Origin: Anaerolineaceae bacterium | GTDB lineage: Bacteria; Chloroflexota; Anaerolineae; Anaerolineales; E44-bin32 | Direction: 5' to 3' | DNA length: 64,000 bases | Assembly: GCA_020350285.1 (NCBI GenBank) | Contig: CP070708.1 | Span: 1,960,637-2,024,636, forward strand | Shown: positions 17,794 to 26,740 of the stretch, piece after piece | Numbering within the stretch: the stretch's first letter is position 1 | Layout: each line of letters opens with the position of its first letter | The notes under the pieces: generated by a model | Database searches by the model: none | Told to the model about the DNA's origin: nothing | What the model saw: only the letters and a program-made list of their open reading frames with translations | Translations under genes and position numbers: made by a program

Positions 17794-18447
17794 TTATGCC
17801 TGGTCAGAGATTTCTTCCTGTACTTCTTCAGCGGTGCTCTCTTCCCCTGGAAGCGCTTCGTCCTCAACGGCTTCAGCCAATTCTTGAGCTTCCAACTCCA
17901 CTTCTTCAGCTTCAAGCTCAGCCCGCAGTTCTGCGAAGTCCTCCACCGCTTCAACTTCTTCGATGACCTCTGGTATCAAGGCATATACAGATTCAGGCGT
18001 TTCTCCCTCACGATGTACAACCACCGTTACCTCAGGGTTCAGGTCCATGGTTAAACGTATAAATACGCTGTGTACACCCAAGGTCTTGAGAGGCTGGCTA
18101 TCCACCTGCCGTCGAGCGATCTGAACCCCAGTTGCCTCTTCAATCGCCTCCGCGATCATCGCAGTTGTGACCGATCCATAGAGCCTTCCCGTATCACCAG
18201 CCTTGACTGCAAAGGGTAGCTCTAACCCCGATATCCGTTCGGCGACCGCACCTAGCTCCTGATTCAGGCGCGCTCTTTCTTGAGCCGCACTGTCACGAAT
18301 ACGTTCAGCTTGTTTCATCACACCCGGAGTGGCCAATACAGCCAGTCCCTGAGGGATGAGGTAATTACGACCATAGCCATCGGCGACTTTCTTAACATCA
18401 CCGGCTCGACCAAGGCTATAGACATCTTTCAACAGCATTACTTTCAT
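17794..18447 (-). CDS. rplI: 50S ribosomal protein bL9 with an acidic C-terminal extension
   Basis: 217 residues. The first 148 are a normal bL9: MKVMLLKDVYSLGRAGD and the pivot VADGYGRNYLIPQGLA, a connecting helix, and the RNA-binding C-domain (GRLYGSVTTAMIAEAI). The last 69 residues are an extension rich in Glu and Ala with almost no Lys or Arg (EEVEAVEDFAELRAELEAEE and on), predicted helical. bL9 is usually about 150 residues. Whether the tail touches the ribosome is unknown. A hairpin at 18476-18495 lies in the leader and a terminator follows the gene. Confidence 0.93.
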   Translation of the reverse strand: MKVMLLKDVYSLGRAGDVKKVADGYGRNYLIPQGLAVLATPGVMKQAERIRDSAAQERARLNQELGAVAERISGLELPFAVKAGDTGRLYGSVTTAMIAEAIEEATGVQIARRQVDSQPLKTLGVHSVFIRLTMDLNPEVTVVVHREGETPESVYALIPEVIEEVEAVEDFAELRAELEAEEVELEAQELAEAVEDEALPGEESTAEEVQEEISDQA

Positions 18448-18475
18448 CGAAATCCAAGCCCTTTCTGCAAAGTTT

Positions 18476-18495
18476 GAGCGCCGCGGACGGCGCTC
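18476..18495 (-). other. GC-rich hairpin in the rplI leader
   Basis: GAGCGCCG pairs with CGGCGCTC around a CGGA loop, 29 bases before the rplI start codon on the minus strand. No run of T follows, so it is not a simple terminator. It could be a processing or regulatory element, or a remnant. Confidence 0.45.
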
Positions 18496-18659
18496 TTGGG
18501 CGAAGGGTACAACGCCCGACGAAAGGCATTCTACCAGAGAGTAATAGGTTGGTCAAAGGTCATGCATCGATACGTCTTTAACTGATCATCCAACAGACAT
18601 GATCTTTTCCGCGAGTCGAAGCATGGAAATGAGCCCAGAAGAAGTAGATCAAGCCTTCC

Positions 18660-19121
18660 TTACCGCACCTTCTCCATGATAATCGCATCCTCACCATCAC
18701 GGTAGTAACGTTTCCATGTGTCAATACGGACATAACCGGCCTGCTGGTACAGTCGCAACGCGGCATCATTTGAACCTCGAAGCGATAAGCGAACTCTGGG
18801 CATCCCCAACAAATCCTCACACGCTACCAACAGCGTCCGGCCGATCCCACGCCTCCGATAATCGGGGTGGACCCCAATGGATGCGATCCACCCCGTTCGT
18901 TTCAATCGCCTCTGGTCTCCGAAGATGAAACCCACCACAAACTCATCGCTGACCGCTTTAAGGCGCACAGTCTGGGGGAATGTCAACGCAGCTAACGTGT
19001 CGATCCATGGCCAGGCATCGCGACCAAAACAGAGCTTCTCCAACTCCCGTATGGACGATAGATCTCGCCACGACGCTGGTTGGACATCAACTGGTGGGGC
19101 AGGTGAATGTGGTCCTTGCAA
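18660..19121 (-). CDS. GNAT N-acetyltransferase, RimI-like
   Basis: 153 residues. The acetyl-CoA-binding motif A is ASIGVHPDYRRRGIGRTLL, followed by the typical RLSLRGSNDAALRLYQQAGY segment. That pattern is closest to RimI, which acetylates the N-terminus of ribosomal protein bS18, but many GNATs of unknown substrate look alike. The neighbourhood with rplI and the tsaD gene elsewhere is compatible. The start is a TTG just nine bases after the SPFH gene stop, with no clear ribosome site, so it may be coupled. Confident on fold, less on substrate. Confidence 0.8.
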   Translation of the reverse strand: MQGPHSPAPPVDVQPASWRDLSSIRELEKLCFGRDAWPWIDTLAALTFPQTVRLKAVSDEFVVGFIFGDQRRLKRTGWIASIGVHPDYRRRGIGRTLLVACEDLLGMPRVRLSLRGSNDAALRLYQQAGYVRIDTWKRYYRDGEDAIIMEKVR

Positions 19122-19130
19122 TGTGCCGGT

Positions 19131-20021
19131 CTATTCTGTTTTCTTGACGAAGTTCTCCAGTAGATTGGTGAACTCCATAGGGAAGATGAACTTCGTCGCT
19201 GGGGAGGTCCCCATTTCCTTCAGCGTGTCGAAATACTGCAGCGTCATCGTCTTGTGGTCCACCGTCTGCGCAATATCATAAATCCTATCTAACGCTGCGG
19301 CGTAACCCTCAGCACGCAACAATTGCGCCTCGCGATCACCCTCAGCCCTGAGAATATTGGCCTGTCTATCCCCATCGGCTTTGAGAATGGCAGCTTGTTT
19401 CTCACCCTCGGCGACATTGACCGCAGCCTCACGCTGACCTTCCGACTCGGTCACAACCGCACGCCGAACACGTTCGGCCGTCATCTGACGGTTCATGGCA
19501 TCCTGGACCTCGCGCGGCGGGATGATCTCCCGGATCTCGACGTTGGTCACCTTCACACCCCATCGTTCCGTGACCTCATCCAGCTTCACCCTCAGCATTT
19601 GGTTGATATGTTCTCGTTGCGAGAGCACATCATCGAGCGGTATTCCACCGATCACCGAACGCAGCGTCGTCGTCGCCATACCCTCGGCTGCCGCCTCGAA
19701 GTTGCCCACCTGAAGCACACTTTGGCTGGCGTCGACGACCTTGAAATACCAGATGAAGTCGATGGCGATCGGCGCGTTATCCAGCGTGATGGAGGTCTGG
19801 TGAGGTATCTCACGCACAAGTTCCCGTAAATCAACCTTCATCCCTCGATCAATGAAAGGGATCAGCAAGACCAAACCCGGTCCTCGCTCGCCAATACAAC
19901 GCCCGAGGCGGAAAACCACCAAACGCTCAAACTCCTGGACAATACGGATCGCAGCCGCCAGAATCGCCAAGCCGACGAGCCCAACAGCGCCTACCAAACA
20001 AGCTAACGGAAGAAAATCCAT
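19131..20021 (-). CDS. SPFH/band-7 (stomatin-like) protein
   Basis: 296 residues from an ATG with strong GGAGG four bases after the upstream NfeD gene. One N-terminal membrane segment, band-7 domain (VFRLGRCIGERGPGLVLLIP), then a helical region with three near-repeats: ILKADGDRQAN, ILRAEGDREAQ and LLRAEGYAAA. Stomatin-like proteins oligomerise into membrane microdomains. The NfeD-SPFH pair is a standard two-gene arrangement, which supports both calls. The longer frame to 20066 overlaps NfeD and is not preferred. Confidence 0.9.
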   Translation of the reverse strand: MDFLPLACLVGAVGLVGLAILAAAIRIVQEFERLVVFRLGRCIGERGPGLVLLIPFIDRGMKVDLRELVREIPHQTSITLDNAPIAIDFIWYFKVVDASQSVLQVGNFEAAAEGMATTTLRSVIGGIPLDDVLSQREHINQMLRVKLDEVTERWGVKVTNVEIREIIPPREVQDAMNRQMTAERVRRAVVTESEGQREAAVNVAEGEKQAAILKADGDRQANILRAEGDREAQLLRAEGYAAALDRIYDIAQTVDHKTMTLQYFDTLKEMGTSPATKFIFPMEFTNLLENFVKKTE

Positions 20022-20025
20022 CTCC

Positions 20026-20661
20026 TTACCCTCCTTCTCCGGATATATCATCTTCGGATGGCTCAATGGGTTCTACGGATAAGATCAGGCCTTCACGGCC
20101 CAGAACCCTCACAGAAGCTCCAATCGCAATGGGTGCATCCGCACGTGCGGTCCATAGTTCTCCTGCGACATAAACCGAACCGGTCGGATCTATCGCTGTA
20201 CGAACCTCACCGATCTGGTTTACAACGAACGCAGGATCGATAGTCGGTCGTACCTGATGTGCGAGTATCGCGTTTCGGATTGCCAGCCAGAAAAACCCTA
20301 AGGTCATCAGAGAGACCAAGATCGCTAACAGCGGGTGAACGGCAGGTCCTCCCTCCTCTAGGCGGAAGAGAAAGACCGAGCCCAGACAAAAGGCTACGGC
20401 CGATAAACCTAGCCATATTTCAACCCGTTTCATTCTCAACGATAAGACGAGAAAAACGGCACCCAAAATAAGAACGATAACCGCCCAACCATTCGGCGGA
20501 AGGATCAAAGTGCCGAGACCAGCCCCCGCTAAGGCGAAAAAAGCCAGGACTTCCAGCGTCCCCGTTCCCGGGCTGACGATAGCAAGCGCGGCTAACCATA
20601 AACCGGCCACCAAAAGCAAGTACAACAAGTTAGAAAAAATAGGGGTATTCAGCACCGTCAT
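20026..20661 (-). CDS. NfeD-family membrane protein
   Basis: 211 residues from the ATG preceded by AAGGAGG. About four hydrophobic segments between residues 12 and 140, then a C-terminal OB-fold domain (GEVRTAIDPTGSVYVAGELW followed by ASVRVLGREG LILSVEP-like strands). NfeD proteins partner band-7 proteins; here the partner gene starts four bases after this one. No serine-protease domain of the long NfeD type is present, so this is the short form. Divergent from the Lgt-like gene at 20905. Confidence 0.88.
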   Translation of the reverse strand: MTVLNTPIFSNLLYLLLVAGLWLAALAIVSPGTGTLEVLAFFALAGAGLGTLILPPNGWAVIVLILGAVFLVLSLRMKRVEIWLGLSAVAFCLGSVFLFRLEEGGPAVHPLLAILVSLMTLGFFWLAIRNAILAHQVRPTIDPAFVVNQIGEVRTAIDPTGSVYVAGELWTARADAPIAIGASVRVLGREGLILSVEPIEPSEDDISGEGG

Positions 20662-20904
20662 CGGGCACCTCCTTGCCACCATTGTCCAACTTCAGGTTAC
20701 AGGCTACCCTAAAAGTGCACATGTCCCCAAACCGACAACTAGCCGACAATTTGGATCACGTCTTGGGACGTGGTGACAAATTAGGAAATTCACACGACTG
20801 TTAGATATTCTAGGAAAATCTCGTTTCTTGCTTGATTATACTGTTTGAATCTACCGAAAAAAACGTCATCCACGAGAAAGGAAACGGCACATTAGGGGGG
20901 TGGT

Positions 20905-21708
20905 ATGATTCAGTGGACATTAGGAGCTGTTGTGCAGAACGCCTTCCCATTTATCTTCACCCTGGGTGTGATCGTGAGCCTACTATGGCTCGGTTTGTCA
21001 AGGACAAACCAGACCTCGGTTTCTCGGCTTCCATCAAGAACATCACTGCCCATCATCCGCATCGACGCCGGCTTGGCCGCCCTGGCAGTCGGATTGATTT
21101 CAGCCCGATTAGGTTTCGTCGCCCTCCATTGGGAGTACTACGCCAGTAAACCTATTGAAGTGCTGTGGTTCTGGCAAGGAGGATTAAGTTGGGTGGGCGG
21201 TGCGCTTGGAGCCATCCTCGGTCTGGGATTATTTTGCATACTCACCCGTCACCCTTTCTGGCCTTTAGCTGACACGCTGGCATTGCCAGGGATGGTCGTC
21301 GCTCTCGCCTGTTGGTCAGGTTGTCTTGCTGATGGCTGCGCTTACGGAAGAGCACTGGACTCGCCTCTTTGGGCATCTCCCACACCGGACATGTTCGGTT
21401 CACGGAACCCGCGCTGGCCGACACAAATGATCGGTGTGGTTTACAGCTCACTCGCCCTCGTGCTGCTATACTGGTTGGCTGGCCATCACCCTAAACCTGG
21501 CATCCTGGCTTGTATCAGCCTCTCTATGATCGCAGCTGGCGCATTTGCTCTCAGCTTTACGCGTAGCGACCCGATCATGCTCCTCAGCGGTTTGCGTCTT
21601 GACACTTGGGGGTCGGCTGCGATCCTACTGCTTGGGGGAGCAAGTTTGACCCTTTGTGGTCTTCACCACCGCAGGCGAAGTGATGGCATACCGAAGCCTG
21701 GGGAATGA
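20905..21708 (+). CDS. Lgt-like multi-pass membrane protein
   Basis: 267 residues, about seven hydrophobic segments. The pattern ISARLGFVALHWEYY then FWQGGLSWVGGALGA is the diagnostic core of prolipoprotein diacylglyceryl transferase. However, the signature that usually reads GRxGNFxNxExxGR is CWSGCLADGCAYGRA here: the invariant Arg is Trp and the Asn positions are altered, while the Cys-rich form occurs in some Lgt-like paralogs. So it may not be the lipoprotein-modifying enzyme itself. The window encodes lipoproteins (62408, 63810), which need an Lgt somewhere. Its stop overlaps the next start by four bases. Confidence 0.7.
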   Translation: MIQWTLGAVVQNAFPFIFTLGVIVSLLWLGLSRTNQTSVSRLPSRTSLPIIRIDAGLAALAVGLISARLGFVALHWEYYASKPIEVLWFWQGGLSWVGGALGAILGLGLFCILTRHPFWPLADTLALPGMVVALACWSGCLADGCAYGRALDSPLWASPTPDMFGSRNPRWPTQMIGVVYSSLALVLLYWLAGHHPKPGILACISLSMIAAGAFALSFTRSDPIMLLSGLRLDTWGSAAILLLGGASLTLCGLHHRRRSDGIPKPGE

Positions 21709-22259
21709 ATGAACAATATTACGGAGATCCGCTTATGAGTCACCTTGCCACAAATTTGTTCAAGGATCAAATGGACGAAGCCTGGGAAAATCTCACGGGT
21801 CTGCTAGAAAATTTATCAGACGATGAATTTTTCTGGGAACCCGTACCCAACTGCTGGACTGTACACCCGGACGAGGATGGTCGTTGGGTAGTAGATTATG
21901 AAAAACCAGCACCTGATCCCCCGCCTTATACCACCATCGCTTGGCGGCTCGTCCATCTCGCGGCCTGCAAGTGGATGTACCATGAGTACGCCTTCGGTCC
22001 CGCGAAGTTAACCTGGGATGATATTGATATCCCTCACACAGCAGCAGATGCCCTATCCCAGCTGACGGATGGCCAAAAGCTCCTAAGAGAAGCCCTGGAA
22101 GGCATGAACGATGATGGGTTGCAGGAGATGCGCCTCACCAATTGGGGAGATTCTTGGCCCACCTGGCGTATCTTTTGGACCATGATTTTTCACGATCTGC
22201 ATCACGGAGCCGAGATCGGTTGTCTGCGGGACCTTTATCGAACCCGCCAACACGAGTGA
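21705..22259 (+). CDS. DinB-like metal-binding four-helix protein
   Basis: 184 residues, cytoplasmic. Histidines that could form the DinB site appear as VHLAACKWMYHE and FHDLHHGAEIG, the latter matching the usual third His in an H-x-x-H-x-A/G-E context. DinB/DUF664 proteins are metal-binding, some being thiol-dependent transferases. Start may be the ATG overlapping the preceding stop (ATGA) or the ATG at 21735, which has GGAG nine bases upstream. Function is not known. The next gene, nadE, follows 87 bases later. Confidence 0.7.
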   Translation: MNEQYYGDPLMSHLATNLFKDQMDEAWENLTGLLENLSDDEFFWEPVPNCWTVHPDEDGRWVVDYEKPAPDPPPYTTIAWRLVHLAACKWMYHEYAFGPAKLTWDDIDIPHTAADALSQLTDGQKLLREALEGMNDDGLQEMRLTNWGDSWPTWRIFWTMIFHDLHHGAEIGCLRDLYRTRQHE

Positions 22260-22346
22260 AGGGTCAGATAAAGATTTTTGTAACACCTGAGGATTGATAG
22301 GAAAGCCTCTCTCGAAAACCAACGTGATCGCATGGAGATTAAAAGC

Positions 22347-23168
22347 ATGGCTCAGCAAGCATTGTCCCTCGAGATCGATCCGGAAATGACACGCAGCAAG
22401 ATCGCCGAATTCATTCATGCGCAGATCCATTCGGCCGGTTTCCAGCGCGCTGTCATCGGAGTCTCGGGTGGCGTGGATTCAGCCCTCACCTGCTACCTTA
22501 CAGCGGAAGCACTGGGACCGAAAAACGTCCTCGCCCTCCGCATGCCGTATAAGACATCGACCGCCGAATCGATGGAACATGCTGGGCTGGTGATCGAGGC
22601 CACAGGGGTTCACGAGATCACGGTTCCCATCACCGACATGGTCGATCCGCTCTTTGAGCAATTTCCAGAAGCGGATCGGGTGAGGCGAGGGAATGCTATG
22701 GCTCGGGCGCGAATGATTGTGCTCTACGATCAATCAGCCGCCTTTAAGGGCTTGGTCGTTGGTACAGGTAACAAAACCGAGATACTGCTCGGTTACACCA
22801 CACTTTATGGAGATGCAGCCTGTGCTTTCGTCCCATTGGGTGATTTATATAAGACCCAGGTGAGACAACTAGCCCACGCTATCGGTGTACCGGAGGTTAT
22901 CATCGCCAAACCGCCTTCAGCGGGGCTTTGGATTGGACAAACCGATGAAGACGAGTTGGGATTCACCTACGAGGATGTCGATCGACTGTTCTTGTACCTT
23001 GTTGACGAGGGCTACTCACCTGAAGCCTGCGTTGATGCCGGTTTCGACCCAGCGTTCGTCAACGCCGTACTCGAACACATACGACGGAACGAGTTCAAGC
23101 GCGCATTACCTCCGATCGCGAAACTTGGGGGCAAGTCGGCTTATGATTTTCAATTGCCAAAGGAATGA
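22347..23168 (+). CDS. nadE: NAD+ synthetase
   Basis: 273 residues, the short ammonia-dependent form without an amidase domain. PP-loop SGGVDSA, the deamido-NAD region GTGNKTEILLGYTTLYGD, and the C-terminal PPSAGLWIGQTDEDELG. It converts deamido-NAD to NAD with ATP and ammonia. GGAG nine bases ahead selects this ATG over the one five codons earlier. A palindrome of the 3'-end family begins within ten bases after the stop. Confidence 0.93.
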   Translation: MAQQALSLEIDPEMTRSKIAEFIHAQIHSAGFQRAVIGVSGGVDSALTCYLTAEALGPKNVLALRMPYKTSTAESMEHAGLVIEATGVHEITVPITDMVDPLFEQFPEADRVRRGNAMARARMIVLYDQSAAFKGLVVGTGNKTEILLGYTTLYGDAACAFVPLGDLYKTQVRQLAHAIGVPEVIIAKPPSAGLWIGQTDEDELGFTYEDVDRLFLYLVDEGYSPEACVDAGFDPAFVNAVLEHIRRNEFKRALPPIAKLGGKSAYDFQLPKE

Positions 23169-23177
23169 GAGGGGTGA

Positions 23178-23275
23178 ATTAGGGGGACGGGATCGGGGAT
23201 TAGGGATCAGGGATTAGGAAAAACTCAGGCACCTGGGTCTTTCCTAAGTGCCCCGGTGCCTAGGTGCCCAAGTAC
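23178..23275. repeat. 3'-end palindrome family, copy D (right arm missing)
   Basis: Left arm of ATTAGGGGG, GGGATCGGGGATTAGGG and ATCAGGGATTAGG units, then the core CAGGCACCTGGG and the facing GGTGCCTAGGTGCCC. The closing CCTGATCCCTAATCCC arm is missing. It begins nine bases after the nadE stop. Confidence 0.75.
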
Positions 23276-23346
23276 GCATGAATAAATCTTACAAGTGCTC
23301 CGCGTAGGCCTCCAACGAAGAGTAGAAACTTACATCCTATAGTCTT

Positions 23347-24732
23347 TCACCTTCCTACCAAGCGGGTTCTTTCACGCGGCAGGCTTAAGGCACGCAACGC
23401 CATCCATTCCTCCTTGTCGATGGAGCGGAAAGCGTCTACAACCTGGGGGTCGAACTGCGTACTCCGACAACGTAAGATTTCCTCGTATGCGGCTTCGAAA
23501 GACTGCGCTTTACGGTAAGGACGATCGGATGTTATCGCGTCAAACGCATCTGCAATGGCAAAGATACGCGCTCCGAGTGGAATCTGATCACCGACCAAAC
23601 CACGAGGATAGCCACAACCATCATAGTGCTCATGATGTGAGCCGATGATGTCAATTGCACCTTTGAAGAAAGTGATATCTTGAAGGATGCGTAAACCTTC
23701 CTCGGGGTGACGGCGCATCACCTCCCATTCTGCATCGGTAAGAGGTCCTGGTTTCTGCAAAATAGCATCAGGCACCCCAATTTTACCGATATCATGCATC
23801 AGAGCTCCTCGACGGATCTCTATTAACTCGTCATCTGACAGCCCCAGTTTCTCCGCTAATGCCATCGAATAATCGACAACACGTCGGGTATGCTGCTCCG
23901 TTTCTCTCTCCCGTGCATCAAGTGCGGTAATCAATGCTTCCAGGGTCTGATCATAAGACATCGATAGATCATTGAAAAGTTGAGCGTTCTCCAATGCTGC
24001 AGCCGCCTGATTGGCAAACGCAGAAAGCAAGAAGCGGTGATTCTCAGTAAAGATCCCTTCCTTAACCCTGTTGTCCGCATAAATCACGCCAATCAAATCA
24101 TCCTTAACTTTCAAAGGCACACAGAGAATGGAGCGCAAGCTGTACGCGACCACACTTTGGATACCATCGAAGCGAGGGTCCTCTTGAGCGTTCGTGGTTA
24201 GCAAGGCCTCTCCATCCTGTACGACCCGATTGATCACTGTGCGACTGATCTCGTGCTCCCCAGGGCTCAATGACTCGAGCTTCCAATTTCGCGCGACAAC
24301 TGTGTAAAGTTCGCCCTGAGCATCTTGTAACATCAGAAAGGCACGCTGGGCTCCTGCCAATTGGATGATGGTATCCATCACCTCACTTAAAACGATTTGA
24401 AGGTCAAGTGAAGAGTTGACAACATAGCCAATTTCAGCCAGCGCACGTAAGCTGCCCCGCTCTCGCTCGAGGGTGGCAACATTCTCCTGTAACGAGATCA
24501 ACTTTGAGCTGAGTTGACGCACCCCGAATATCACATCGGACGGGATCGCGACCTTAGCTTTCGCAAGGGTGGTCTGAAAAGCGTTCAATTGAGCGTGAAG
24601 TGTCTCGACCTCCCGGTTCAGTTGAGCCACTTCATCTACAGTTTGCGGGAGAGTTTCCGTCTCATCCAAATTTTTAACGCCTTGTAAACCTAGATATACT
24701 TCGTACAGATAGAATGAGTATAAGACACCCAT
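23347..24732 (-). CDS. GAF/HD-GYP protein, predicted c-di-GMP phosphodiesterase
   Basis: 461 residues. A coiled region (about 30-95), a GAF sensor domain (about 95-255), and an HD-GYP domain with HDIGK (313-317) and HHEHYDGCGYP (366-376), the residues that hold the metals in c-di-GMP hydrolases. No receiver domain and no convincing membrane segment, so it should be cytosolic, sensing a small ligand through GAF. The annotated start has no ribosome site; a TTG near 24669 preceded by AAGGCG is plausible and would drop 21 residues. Monocistronic; palindrome copy D lies beyond its 3' end. Confidence 0.9.
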   Translation of the reverse strand: MGVLYSFYLYEVYLGLQGVKNLDETETLPQTVDEVAQLNREVETLHAQLNAFQTTLAKAKVAIPSDVIFGVRQLSSKLISLQENVATLERERGSLRALAEIGYVVNSSLDLQIVLSEVMDTIIQLAGAQRAFLMLQDAQGELYTVVARNWKLESLSPGEHEISRTVINRVVQDGEALLTTNAQEDPRFDGIQSVVAYSLRSILCVPLKVKDDLIGVIYADNRVKEGIFTENHRFLLSAFANQAAAALENAQLFNDLSMSYDQTLEALITALDARERETEQHTRRVVDYSMALAEKLGLSDDELIEIRRGALMHDIGKIGVPDAILQKPGPLTDAEWEVMRRHPEEGLRILQDITFFKGAIDIIGSHHEHYDGCGYPRGLVGDQIPLGARIFAIADAFDAITSDRPYRKAQSFEAAYEEILRCRSTQFDPQVVDAFRSIDKEEWMALRALSLPRERTRLVGR

Positions 24733-24882
24733 ACCGTGGGTTCAATCAGGAAATAAGTCGTGGGGTCTTTAAGGCCCTTGAATCGGGCCCCTGACCCTAA
24801 AATCTCATCCTCATTCAGTTATTGACCCCTCAATTTCGGCAGTGTACATTTATAGATGTTCGAATGGGGAAATTCCATGCGC

Positions 24883-25305
24883 AATCCAAAAGACCGTTCA
24901 GCGTTCAACGACCTTGTTTATGAGATCGTCAAGGCCATTCCTCGGGGTAAAGTAATGACTTATGGTGGTATCGCCGCTCTCATTCCACACCCTATAAGCG
25001 TTGATCCGCTCGCTTATTCAAGGGTTCGAGCTCGTTGGGTGGGTTACGCTATGGCAGACTGTGGTGAGGATGTCCCATGGCACCGGGTGATCAATGCCAA
25101 GGGGCAGGTCAGCAACCGCCCCGGGCACGGCCCTCATGTCCAACGGCGTTATTTGGAAGAGGAGGGCGTGGTTTTTAATGCAAAAGGCCGGATTGACTTG
25201 GAAACTTACCGCTGGGATCCCCCCACAGATTGGTTGCTCGCTCGTGGGTTGCTACCCCCGCCTGACGAGGATCCATCGATTACGATCCAAAAGAGATTGT
25301 TATAA
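24883..25305 (+). CDS. Alkyltransferase-like DNA repair protein (ATL)
   Basis: 140 residues, the size of the DNA-binding half of O6-methylguanine methyltransferase. The motif is PWHRVI instead of PCHRVI, so the alkyl-accepting Cys is replaced by Trp; the Arg finger region and YGGIAALI are kept. ATL proteins bind alkylguanine and flag it for nucleotide excision repair instead of repairing it. GGGGAAA precedes the chosen ATG; an ATG nine codons earlier is less likely. No methyltransferase gene lies nearby. The C-terminal extension (LETYRWDPPTDWL) is usual for this group. Confidence 0.88.
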   Translation, partial: NPKDRSAFNDLVYEIVKAIPRGKVMTYGGIAALIPHPISVDPLAYSRVRARWVGYAMADCGEDVPWHRVINAKGQVSNRPGHGPHVQRRYLEEEGVVFNAKGRIDLETYRWDPPTDWLLARGLLPPPDEDPSITIQKRLL

Positions 25306-25417
25306 AATCACTCGTCCAGAGGCCGGTCGGGTTTATCCTAACGCCCAATCGAAGCGAATGTGATAAGGCAAACCATTTTCATCGATTTGAAATAGAATGT
25401 CACGAAGGATAACGATC

Positions 25418-26197
25418 ATGGATGCCGTAATCCTCGCAGGCAAAGTTCCCAGCCAAGATGATCCTCTTTACCTCTACACTCAGGGGCAGGCAAAGGCGAT
25501 GATCGATATCGCCGGTAAGCCGATGATTCAATGGGTTCTTGACGCGCTGGGAAATGCCGATGATATCGGTTATGTGCTTATCATCGGGCTGAACCCAGAT
25601 TGTGACCTGACCTGCAATAAATCCATGCACTTTATCCCTGATCAAGGGGACCTGTTGCAGAATGCCAAAGCCGGGCTGCAGCACACCCTTACTCGAAACT
25701 CGGATCCTCAGCATGTTCTATTTACCTCTAGCGATATCCCGACAATCACATCTGAAATGGTCAATTGGCGAGTAGAGGAGACACGAAAACAGGAGCAGGA
25801 TATTCATTTCACCGTCGTTGAGCGTCACACGATGGAAACCCGCTTCCCGGACGCCAACCGTTCCTACGTCAAGTTGAAAGATTATGAATTTTGTGGAGGC
25901 GACTTGCATTTCATACGCCCAGCACTCGTTGAAGAGGATGAGATTTGGCGGCGACTCATCGCAGCCCGTAAAAACCCGCTCAAACAAGCCTCACTGCTCG
26001 GCTTTGATCTCCTTCTCCTTCTGCTGCTAGGTCGCATGACTCTCAAAGATGCCGAGCGTCGTGTGTGTGAACGATTAGGTGTGAGTGGACAAGCTTGCAT
26101 CTCGCCATACGCCGAACTCGCCATGGATGTCGACAAACCCCACCAAGTCGAAATTGTCCGCCAGGAACTTTCAAAGAAGCGCATCCCTACTGTATGA
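25418..26197 (+). CDS. MobA-like NTP transferase domain protein
   Basis: 259 residues from MDAVILAG, with GAAGGA upstream. The nucleotidyltransferase core shows VILAGK, QGQAKAMIDIAGKPMIQWVLDAL and LFTSSDIPTITSEM, matching GlmU/MobA-type enzymes that activate a sugar phosphate or cofactor with NTP. The canonical GGxGTRM loop is replaced by AGKVPSQDDP, so catalytic ability is uncertain. The C-terminal part has no recognised domain. The stop overlaps the start of the PAP2 gene by four bases. A lipid-sugar or phospholipid role is possible from that coupling, but this is inference. Confidence 0.75.
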   Translation: MDAVILAGKVPSQDDPLYLYTQGQAKAMIDIAGKPMIQWVLDALGNADDIGYVLIIGLNPDCDLTCNKSMHFIPDQGDLLQNAKAGLQHTLTRNSDPQHVLFTSSDIPTITSEMVNWRVEETRKQEQDIHFTVVERHTMETRFPDANRSYVKLKDYEFCGGDLHFIRPALVEEDEIWRRLIAARKNPLKQASLLGFDLLLLLLLGRMTLKDAERRVCERLGVSGQACISPYAELAMDVDKPHQVEIVRQELSKKRIPTV

Positions 26198-26709
26198 ATC
26201 TAAAAACGCTACTCCACACTGACGCTCGTTTGTCGGCGCGATTGCAGATCGCCGAACAGCCTGGTCACCCAAGAACATTGGCTGCCATCCTAGCTCATTC
26301 GGGTGATTCCTGGTTTTGGATTCTTGGATTAATACTCACATGGTTGTTGGCTGAAGAGCCCTGGAAAGCATGGGCTCTCCGCATGCTAGGGATGATCATC
26401 GTTTTAGCTTTGATCGTCACAACTCTCAAATTCAGCATTCGCCGACGTAGGCCTGAAGGTGAGTGGGGCGCGATCTACCGCAACACGGATCCGCATTCCT
26501 TTCCCTCCGGCCACGCTGCGCGCTCAGCTTTACTCGCTGTCTTATCCCTAGCATGGGGTCCATCATGGCTTGGGGTAACACTCACCATTTGGGCCCCATT
26601 GGTCTCGCTCGCTCGGGTCGCGATGGGCCTACATTACCTCTCCGATGTGATCGTCGGTGCGATCTTGGGCGTGCTCGCTGGTGTACTCGGGGCTTTCATC
26701 TTGGGTTGA
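26194..26709 (+). CDS. PAP2-family phosphatase
   Basis: 171 residues with five hydrophobic segments. Phosphatase motifs in order: KFSIRRRRP (K-x6-RP), SFPSGHAARS (PSGH), and ARVAMGLHYLSD (R-x5-H-x3-D; the Ser before Arg is Ala). Such enzymes remove phosphate from lipids like phosphatidate or undecaprenyl diphosphate at the membrane. The true start is the ATG that overlaps the preceding stop (ATGA); a longer frame extends back inside that gene and is not real. Confidence 0.85.
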   Translation: MNLKTLLHTDARLSARLQIAEQPGHPRTLAAILAHSGDSWFWILGLILTWLLAEEPWKAWALRMLGMIIVLALIVTTLKFSIRRRRPEGEWGAIYRNTDPHSFPSGHAARSALLAVLSLAWGPSWLGVTLTIWAPLVSLARVAMGLHYLSDVIVGAILGVLAGVLGAFILG

Positions 26710-26740
26710 TTTGATAACGATACATAGAGAGCAAGGATCG

